Below, one piece after another: positions 1 through 4,792 of a stretch of 7,529 nucleotides of DNA. The stretch spans positions 11,825-19,353 of the forward strand of contig DLFY01000001.1 in assembly GCA_002482415.1 (NCBI GenBank). The letters are read 5' to 3'. Under the pieces are notes generated by a model that was given only the letters and a program-made list of their open reading frames with translations, was not told the DNA's origin and did not search any database. The translations under genes were made by a program, and so were the position numbers. The stretch's first letter is position 1. Each line of letters begins with the position of its first letter. Source of the stretch: Phycisphaerales bacterium UBA7708 (GTDB taxonomy: Bacteria > Planctomycetota > Phycisphaerae > Sedimentisphaerales > Anaerohalosphaeraceae).

Positions 1-14
1 GGAATTTGAGGCCA

Positions 15-34
15 TATAAGCGGGTTAATAACCC
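15..34 (+). promoter_or_regulatory. Candidate -10 element and competing hairpin upstream of zwf
   Basis: TATAAG at 15-20 matches five of six bases of the sigma70 -10 box, but its -35 box would lie left of the window. Bases 22-26 (GGGTT) and 30-34 (AACCC) form a perfect 5-bp stem with a 3-base loop. This stem uses the left arm of the terminator at 30-53, so the two cannot form together. The arrangement resembles an antiterminator/terminator pair, but the small hairpin is much weaker than the terminator and may be chance. If transcription starts near 27, the larger stem would instead be a 5' mRNA hairpin. Confidence 0.3.
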
Positions 35-58
35 TCGGTTTATCCCGAGGGTTTTTTT
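30..58 (+). terminator. Intrinsic (rho-independent) terminator abutting zwf
   Basis: Bases 30-38 (AACCCTCGG) pair perfectly with 45-53 (CCGAGGGTT) around a six-base loop (39-44), and an unbroken run of seven T follows at 52-58. This is a textbook intrinsic terminator for a transcript coming from the left, presumably the gene before the window. Unusually, the T-run ends exactly where the earliest zwf start codon (GTG at 59) begins. Any zwf transcript starting further upstream must therefore read through it. The 3' arm also contains GAGGG (47-51), which could serve as a ribosome binding site for GTG 59. The structure is read directly; termination activity is inferred. Confidence 0.88.
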
Positions 59-1609
59 GTGGGCGCAATTATGAAACGAGTCGAAGCGACAACGGAAAAA
101 CAGGACATCTTGTGTGCCGAGACGCCGGCCGGGCCGGTGTCACTGGTGGTGTTTGGGGCCAGCGGCGACCTGGCGTGCCGGAAACTGTATCCAAGCCTGT
201 ATGAACTGTATCGGCGGGAACTGATGCCGTCGGGATTTTATGTACTGGGCTGCGGTCGAAGCGAACTGTCAGATGACCGGTTTCGGGATATGGTGGAGGA
301 ATCGCTCGAAAATGCGGGGATTGAGAACGCGCAGGGTTTTCACGATTTTCTCGGGCGGTTTTATTATGAATCGGGCCATTATAATGATACTGCATTTTAT
401 ACCCGAATCCGTGAAAAATGTATTGTGCTGGATAATCTCTATAATCTGGACGGGTGTCGGATATTTTATTTATCGCTGCCGCCGTTTCTTTATACGACAG
501 TGACGGAAAAACTCCGCGAGGTGCAGTTGGCTTGTCCTGCGGCCACCGGGCGTATGCAGACGATTCGACTGATTGTGGAAAAACCGTTCGGTACTGATTT
601 ACGCACGGCCAAAGATCTCGATGATCATTTGCACCGGTGTTTTGATGAGTCGCAGATTTACCGCATTGACCATTATCTGGGCAAGGAAACCATTCAGAAC
701 CTGATGGTGTTTCGGTTTGCCAACAGCATTTTTGAACCGCTGTGGAACCGCACTTTTATTGACCATGTGCAAATCACGATTGCCGAAAGTGTGGGTGTTG
801 AGCACCGGGCGGGTTATTACGACCAGAGCGGGGCGCTGCGGGATATGTTCCAGAATCACCTGCTGCAGATGGTGGCGCTGGTGGCAATGGAGCCGCCGGC
901 GGCATTTGAAGCCGACTCGGTGCGGGATGAAAAGGCCAAGCTGCTGCGGAGTATTCGGCCGTTCACGCCGGACCGGATTCCTCTGGAGGTGGTTGCCGGC
1001 CAATACGGCCCGGGGACGGTTGGGTCGCAGCAGTATCCCGGTTATCGGGATGAAGCGGAAGTTAATCCCTCGTCTCAAACCGAGACCTTTGTTGCCGCCA
1101 AACTTACGGTCGATAACTGGCGATGGAAAGATGTACCGTTTTATTTGCGGACGGGCAAGCGGCTGGCAAGGAAACTGACGGAAATCGTTATTGTATTTAA
1201 GCATATTCCGCATTCGATGTTTGCCAATGCCGGGCTGGATGAGTTTGAGCCTAATCGGCTGCGTTTCCAGATTCAGCCGGATGAGGGGATTTATCTGAGT
1301 CTGCAGGCCAAGCGGCCCGGGTCCAAGCTGTGTATGAGCGGGCTGAAGCTTGCGGTGGATTATCAGAAATTGTTTGAAATGAAGATGCCGGAGGCCTATC
1401 AGCGGTTGCTTTTGGATTGCATGACGGGGGACCAGATGCTGTTTACCCGGCAGGATAGTATTATGCTGTCCTGGCAATTGATCCAGCCGATATTTGATTA
1501 TTGGGCAGAAAATCACAAAAACTTGTGTGTTTATCCTGCGGGGACCTCATGTGTTTCATGTGCTGAAGAATTGATGGAAAAAGAAGGCAGGAAATGGACA
1601 ATATTGTAG
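59..1609 (+). CDS. zwf: Glucose-6-phosphate 1-dehydrogenase
   Basis: Cytoplasmic enzyme oxidising glucose-6-phosphate to 6-phosphogluconolactone with reduction of NADP+ (or NAD+), the first step of the oxidative pentose phosphate and Entner-Doudoroff routes. Counting from GTG 59, the Rossmann nucleotide-binding motif GASGDLA-C-RK is at residues 33-42, EKPFG at 174-178, and the substrate/catalytic signature RIDHYLGKE at 202-210. H267 in DMFQNHLLQ fits the catalytic base: it lies 62 residues after H205, the same spacing as H178-H240 in the Leuconostoc enzyme. The C-terminal domain holds VPFYLRTGKRL near 360-370. The length of 516 aa (512 from ATG 71) is normal, so the gene looks intact. The start is uncertain: GTG 59 has GAGGG seven bases upstream, inside the terminator stem, while ATG 71 has only a weak GGG. 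The ends of the 251-bp gap downstream show no convincing terminator. Confidence 0.97.
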   Translation: MGAIMKRVEATTEKQDILCAETPAGPVSLVVFGASGDLACRKLYPSLYELYRRELMPSGFYVLGCGRSELSDDRFRDMVEESLENAGIENAQGFHDFLGRFYYESGHYNDTAFYTRIREKCIVLDNLYNLDGCRIFYLSLPPFLYTTVTEKLREVQLACPAATGRMQTIRLIVEKPFGTDLRTAKDLDDHLHRCFDESQIYRIDHYLGKETIQNLMVFRFANSIFEPLWNRTFIDHVQITIAESVGVEHRAGYYDQSGALRDMFQNHLLQMVALVAMEPPAAFEADSVRDEKAKLLRSIRPFTPDRIPLEVVAGQYGPGTVGSQQYPGYRDEAEVNPSSQTETFVAAKLTVDNWRWKDVPFYLRTGKRLARKLTEIVIVFKHIPHSMFANAGLDEFEPNRLRFQIQPDEGIYLSLQAKRPGSKLCMSGLKLAVDYQKLFEMKMPEAYQRLLLDCMTGDQMLFTRQDSIMLSWQLIQPIFDYWAENHKNLCVYPAGTSCVSCAEELMEKEGRKWTIL

Positions 1610-1628
1610 GGTTCTGCATAAGTCCTTT

Positions 1629-1737
1629 TTTTCACAAAAGTTGTTAAAAGATCAACTGGACCCAAATTGTGTTGTTCTGAATTTTGCATGCCGAAAGTTT
1701 TTATTTTTCATTAAAATTATTGTGAAAATCAAGGCAA
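1629..1737. promoter_or_regulatory. rex: Candidate Rex operator region (paired half-sites)
   Basis: Rex proteins bind 18-bp sites of the general form TTGTGAA-N4-TTCACAA, with TTGTTAA variants in clostridia. Here TTGTGAA-AATC-AAGGCAA (1720-1737) has a perfect left half, a TTG...CAA frame of the right length and a poor right half. It ends six bases before the -35 box of the rex promoter. A second perfect half-site, TTCACAA (1631-1637), is followed three bases later by TTGTTAA (1641-1647). TTTTCACAA (1629-1637) and TTGTGAAAA (1720-1728) form a perfect 9-bp inverted repeat 82 bp apart. No full palindrome is present, so autoregulation by Rex is plausible but unproven. Confidence 0.35.
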
Positions 1738-1743
1738 TAAAAC

Positions 1744-1771
1744 TTGCTTTTATAAACAATAACTCTATAAT
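1744..1771 (+). promoter_or_regulatory. Sigma70-type promoter of the rex-hydrogenase cluster
   Basis: TTGCTT (1744-1749) and a perfect TATAAT (1766-1771) are separated by 16 bp in an AT-rich stretch upstream of rex. Transcription would begin near A1778, giving a leader of about 83 nucleotides before ATG 1861. This is the best promoter-like sequence in the 251-bp gap and the only gap in the window long enough to hold a full control region, so it probably drives rex, the kinase and the hydrogenase genes. The -35 box matches only three of six consensus bases, which fits a regulated promoter. Read from sequence only. Confidence 0.6.
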
Positions 1772-1782
1772 TACTCCAAGAA

Positions 1783-1802
1783 TGTTCTTTATTGTTCTGT
1801 TT
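1783..1802 (+). repeat. Tandem 10-bp direct repeat just after the predicted transcription start
   Basis: TGTTCTTTAT (1783-1792) is followed directly by TGTTCTGTTT (1793-1802), matching at 8 of 10 positions with a period of one helical turn. A third copy of the core TGTTCT lies at 1673-1678. AAGAA-TG-TTCTT (1778-1789) is also a small inverted repeat overlapping the first unit. Direct repeats about 10 bp apart are typical of dimeric response-regulator sites, which matters because a histidine kinase is in the downstream cluster. In AT-rich DNA such repeats can arise by chance. Confidence 0.35.
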
Positions 1803-1860
1803 ATGTGAAATAGACACCAAAAAGTAGCCAGATGAGAGATTATTTGGGCAGGGCCTGACA

Positions 1861-2502
1861 ATGGTAATGAATAGAAAGTGTATCATTCGGCTTTCGCGGT
1901 ATAAAAATGCACTGAAAAGACTGAAGTCTTTAGGGTTTGTAAAGGTCTTTTCGGGCAACCTTGCAGATGCGGCAGGGGTGACTTCGTCCCAGGTTCGCAA
2001 GGATTTCTCCCTGTTTGGGATTACCGGCAACCGGCGAGGCGGTTATCGCGTGGATGAACTGATTGAGCGAATCAGCCATATCCTGGGTAAAAACGAGCTT
2101 CAGAAAGTGGTCATTGTCGGCATGGGCAACATCGGCAAGGCGCTGATGCGATACCGGGGTTTTGAGGCCGGCGGAATTAAGGTACTGGCAGGATTTGATA
2201 TTGACCCGGCCAAGTACAATAAACTGGCAGAAATTCCCATTTTGCCTCTTGAGGATTTCCGGGAATTTATCCAGTCGCAGAGTGTGAGAATTGCGATTCT
2301 GGCGGTTCCGGATGTATCGGCTCATCATGTGTCGGAATTGATTATTTCGGCGGGAATCAAGGGAATTCTCAACTTTGCCCCGATTCAGCTTCGCGGCGCT
2401 GATGACGTGGTTGTCAGCAGTATTAATCTTGAAGTCGAGCTGGAAAATCTGATTTATTTTGTGAATGCAGGCGCAAAAGCGGAACCTGAAATCGAGGCAT
2501 GA
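1861..2502 (+). CDS. rex: Redox-sensing transcriptional repressor Rex
   Basis: Homodimeric repressor that binds DNA when NADH/NAD+ is low and is released by NADH; typical targets are fermentation, hydrogenase and respiration genes. At 213 aa it has the usual family length. Residues ~5-75 form the winged helix, with recognition helix SQVRKDFS at 43-50 and wing NRRGGYRV at 57-64. The Rossmann domain carries GMGNIG at 87-92, with D113 in GFDIDP placed to contact the adenosine ribose, which favours NAD(H). NFAPIQL (161-167) and a C-terminal helix complete the fold. ATG 1861 has AGGG at 1850-1853, seven bases upstream; M3 (ATG 1867) is an alternative start. Its stop overlaps the kinase start, so the two are translationally coupled. 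Being first in a hydrogenase cluster, it is likely autoregulated and likely controls the downstream genes. The identity is secure; the regulon is inferred. Confidence 0.96.
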   Translation: MVMNRKCIIRLSRYKNALKRLKSLGFVKVFSGNLADAAGVTSSQVRKDFSLFGITGNRRGGYRVDELIERISHILGKNELQKVVIVGMGNIGKALMRYRGFEAGGIKVLAGFDIDPAKYNKLAEIPILPLEDFREFIQSQSVRIAILAVPDVSAHHVSELIISAGIKGILNFAPIQLRGADDVVVSSINLEVELENLIYFVNAGAKAEPEIEA

Positions 2503-4340
2503 AAATCCATCGGTTGAAAACCCGAATTCTGCTGGCTTTTTTGGCGATTATCTTTGTGCTGGGAGTCAGCATATTTGCCCTGGGCTTTTACGTGATCAAA
2601 GAGGATATTTATGCACGTGCAAAGCGACAGGTGGGACATTATCTCGAAAGCGCACGGACGGTTTACAGCTCGGAAATCGAGCGTATCGGCAGCGCTCTTG
2701 AATTAGTTGATTTAAACAGTGACCTGGCGGTTTTGCAGCAGAAGATCAGCCTGGATTATTTGTATCGGGTGGATGTCGAGGCGGGCACGTCAGGGCCGAG
2801 CGAAATTGTTCGTTCCTGTATTGAACGGGGCAAGGCGGTCGGCGGGACGCGGATTGCCGGAGGAGATGAAATCGCCCGCATGAGTCCGGAGGTTCAGACG
2901 CGGTGCCGGATTGCGATTCAGGAAACCGCCAAAGCCCGTCCCAGCAGTATGCGAGAGCTGGATTCGGCGATGGTCAAGGAATATGCCGTGCCGCTGCACA
3001 ATGCCGAAGGCGGCATTGTTGGCGTGGTCTATGGCGGACGTGTGGCCAACCAGGATTATTACCTGGTGGATCGCATTCGCAGCCTGGTTTTCGGCCAGGA
3101 GATGTATGACAAATGGCCGGTCGGGACGGTGACGGTTTTTCTGGATGATGTGCGGATTGCGACCAACGTGGTGGATGAACGCGGCCGGCGTGCGATAGGC
3201 ACCCGTGTCAGCCACGAGGTCTATAAGCAGGTGGTTGAGAATGGTGTTCAGTGGCATGACCGGGCGTTCGTGGTTAATCACTGGTATATGACTGCGTATG
3301 AGCCGATCCGTAATATTCACGGGACGATTATCGGCATCCTGTATGTCGGTATTCTGGAAGCGCCGTTCAATGCGATGGCGGCGCGGGCGCTGGCGGCATT
3401 TGTAGCGGTGATCCTGCTGACGTGTTTGTCGGCGATGATGTTTGCGGTGTGGCTTGCCGATTCGGTCAGCCGGCCGCTGACGCACTTGCGGGATGCGACC
3501 CATAAGCTGACTCATGGCGAATTGGGACATGAGGTGGAGTCGCAGGGGACGATTATGGAGCTCAACGAGCTGGCGGTATCGTTTAACGAAATGAGCCTGA
3601 AGCTGGAAGAGCGAGAACGAAGCCTGAAGATAACCAACGACAAGCTGGAAGAGCTGAATAAGAGTTATCTGGATTTGCTTGGATTTGTGGCCCATGAATT
3701 AAAAGGCATCTTGTCCTCGGCGATGATGAATGCCTATTCGATTCGGGACGGCTTTTTAGGCATGATCAATTTCAAGCAGAAACGGGCCGTGGATTCGATT
3801 TGCCGCAACCTGGATTACCTGGCGGCGACGGTCAAAAAATTTCTGAATCTGAGCCGGATTGAACGCGGCAACCTGGAAATCAACCGGACCGAGTTTGGTT
3901 TGTGGACGGATGTGTTTGAGCCGGCGATTCAGACCTTTGCCAAGCAGATCTCCGACCGCGGGATGACGCTGGTCAATCAGATGGACCCGGCCATCCGGGT
4001 GAATGCTGATCAGGATTTGCTTCAGATTGTGGCCAACAACCTGATTAACAACGCGGCCAAGTACGGGATTGATCAGGGTAAAATTATCGTGACAGCCCGG
4101 CAGGATGAAAAATACGTGACTGTGGAAGTATATAACGACGGTCGCCCGATTACCGCCGAACAGGCGTCGACGCTGTTCAAGAAATTTTCACGGCTGGACG
4201 TGCCGGAAAAGAAATTAGTCAAAGGCACCGGCCTGGGTCTTTATATCACCCGGCAGATTGTCGAAAGTCACGGCGGGACAATCAAAGTGGAACCGAAAGA
4301 AAATGGGAATTCATTTATTTTTACTATAGAAAGGGGATAA
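2499..4340 (+). CDS. Membrane sensor histidine kinase with extracytoplasmic Cache domain
   Basis: Transmembrane sensor kinase of 613 aa. TM1 spans ~9-32. An extracytoplasmic region (~33-290) resembles the Cache_3-Cache_2 type, with GTVTVFLDDVRIATNV at 209-224, GTRVS at 234-238 and RAFVVNHWYMTAYEPI at 255-270. TM2 is ~294-319, HAMP ~320-372 and a coiled coil ~365-395. The dimerisation box FVAHELKGILSS has phospho-acceptor H399. The ATPase domain shows an N box NNLINNAAKYG (513-523), NDG (546-548), LFKKFSR (559-565) and GTGLGL (576-581). All catalytic boxes are present, so it should be active. The H box lacks the usual HELR-x-PL form (K402, I404). The ligand cannot be read; this fold binds small metabolites. 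ATG 2499 overlaps the rex TGA (ATGA), and the GAGG before it is too close to act alone, indicating coupling. No response regulator is nearby. I recall kinase-like genes inside some clostridial HydABC operons, but this cannot be checked here. Confidence 0.93.
   Translation: MKIHRLKTRILLAFLAIIFVLGVSIFALGFYVIKEDIYARAKRQVGHYLESARTVYSSEIERIGSALELVDLNSDLAVLQQKISLDYLYRVDVEAGTSGPSEIVRSCIERGKAVGGTRIAGGDEIARMSPEVQTRCRIAIQETAKARPSSMRELDSAMVKEYAVPLHNAEGGIVGVVYGGRVANQDYYLVDRIRSLVFGQEMYDKWPVGTVTVFLDDVRIATNVVDERGRRAIGTRVSHEVYKQVVENGVQWHDRAFVVNHWYMTAYEPIRNIHGTIIGILYVGILEAPFNAMAARALAAFVAVILLTCLSAMMFAVWLADSVSRPLTHLRDATHKLTHGELGHEVESQGTIMELNELAVSFNEMSLKLEERERSLKITNDKLEELNKSYLDLLGFVAHELKGILSSAMMNAYSIRDGFLGMINFKQKRAVDSICRNLDYLAATVKKFLNLSRIERGNLEINRTEFGLWTDVFEPAIQTFAKQISDRGMTLVNQMDPAIRVNADQDLLQIVANNLINNAAKYGIDQGKIIVTARQDEKYVTVEVYNDGRPITAEQASTLFKKFSRLDVPEKKLVKGTGLGLYITRQIVESHGGTIKVEPKENGNSFIFTIERG
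4331..4337 (+). promoter_or_regulatory. Ribosome binding site that fixes the hndB GTG start
   Basis: AAGGGGA lies within the last codons of the kinase gene and ends six bases before GTG 4344. The next possible start, ATG 4356, would be 18 bases away, which is too far. The GTG is therefore the better start, and translation of hndB should be linked to that of the kinase, whose stop codon falls between the two. Confidence 0.65.
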
Positions 4341-4343
4341 ATC

Positions 4344-4697
4344 GTGGTAACGCCAATGGATATTATCAAGCGTAAACGCGCTCAGGCGGTGGCTCGGATT
4401 ATCAGCAAAGGCTATCTGTCCACCAAGCGGGTGTATGTGGGTATGGCGACCTGTGAGATTGCGGCCGGATCCAAAGAGGTGATGGACGTATTTCGTCAGG
4501 CCATCGCCAACGGTCTGACCGATGTCTATCTGAGTCAGAAAGGCTGTGCCGGCCGGTGCAATCTGGAGCCGACGGTGGAAGTGGTCGAAGAAGGCAAGAT
4601 TCCGTACAAATACGGCAAAGTCACGCCGCAGCGGGCCAAGGACATCATCGAAAAGCATCTGAAAAAAGGTGAAGTGATCCGGGAGTGGCTGATTTAA
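4344..4697 (+). CDS. hndB: HndB-like (2Fe-2S) ferredoxin-fold hydrogenase subunit
   Basis: Small (117 aa) thioredoxin-fold iron-sulfur protein of the kind encoded with NAD(P)-linked [FeFe] hydrogenases, such as HndB of the Desulfovibrio HndABCD enzyme; presumed cytoplasmic electron-transfer or structural subunit. The motif MATCEIAAGS places C37, and KGCAGRCNLEP places C68 and C72. The spacing C37-x30-C68-x3-C72 parallels the last three cysteines of the N-terminal domain of the next gene (C24-x31-C56-x3-C60). The position of the first cysteine is V32, so only three of the four classical ligands are present. I recall this three-Cys pattern as usual for HndB proteins, so it may not be a defect. 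It starts three bases after the kinase stop. Its exact job is not established; it should not be confused with NuoE/HndA, which has four cysteines and a helical N-terminal part. Confidence 0.85.
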   Translation: MVTPMDIIKRKRAQAVARIISKGYLSTKRVYVGMATCEIAAGSKEVMDVFRQAIANGLTDVYLSQKGCAGRCNLEPTVEVVEEGKIPYKYGKVTPQRAKDIIEKHLKKGEVIREWLI

Positions 4698-4738
4698 GCC
4701 GATTGCTCAGAAAATGCCTGAAAGGCGAAATTAAGGAT

Positions 4739-4787
4739 AGGACCGGCCGGAATATGATGGGGTGATTGCGATAGCCGGAAAGGTCCT
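4739..4787 (+). promoter_or_regulatory. Leader hairpin between hndB and hndC
   Basis: In the 95-base gap, AGGACC (4739-4744) pairs with GGTCCT (4782-4787), and inside it CCGG (4747-4750) pairs with CCGG (4775-4778) across a small internal loop. The apical loop is about 24 bases. The right arm contains GGAAAGG (4777-4783), the ribosome binding site of the ATG 4793 start, so folding would hide that site. A smaller hairpin, GCCT-GAA-AGGC, lies at 4716-4726. No T-run follows, so this is not an intrinsic terminator. It may set subunit ratios by controlling translation or protecting a processed mRNA end. The pairing is visible; the role is a guess. Confidence 0.4.
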
Positions 4788-4792
4788 GACAG

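Noticed and set aside
599..1516. Long antisense open frame (about 305 codons) opposite zwf
   Set aside because: It lies wholly inside a secure gene, has no recognisable domain, and its composition (many His, Arg, Pro, Asn, Gln) is what the reverse strand of zwf codons gives.
1596..1632. Possible zwf terminator: GGAC...GTCC stem before seven T (1626-1632), with palindrome ACAATATTGT at 1598-1607
   Set aside because: The outer stem has only four base pairs around a long unpaired region and the palindrome is AT-rich, so no stable hairpin sits next to the T-run.
1705..1728. Inverted repeat TTTTCA / TGAAAA in the rex upstream region
   Set aside because: Six AT-rich base pairs with a 12-base loop; expected by chance here, and the Rex half-site reading of the right arm is more specific.
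1652..2030. Two overlapping antisense frames covering the zwf-rex gap and the rex start
   Set aside because: Low-complexity products of AT-rich DNA with no motif; they would cover the promoter and Rex half-sites, which explain the region better.
2790..3695. Long antisense open frame (about 301 codons) opposite the kinase gene
   Set aside because: Wholly opposite a kinase with continuous domain order, rich in His, Arg and Gln, and without any domain or ribosome binding site that would support it.
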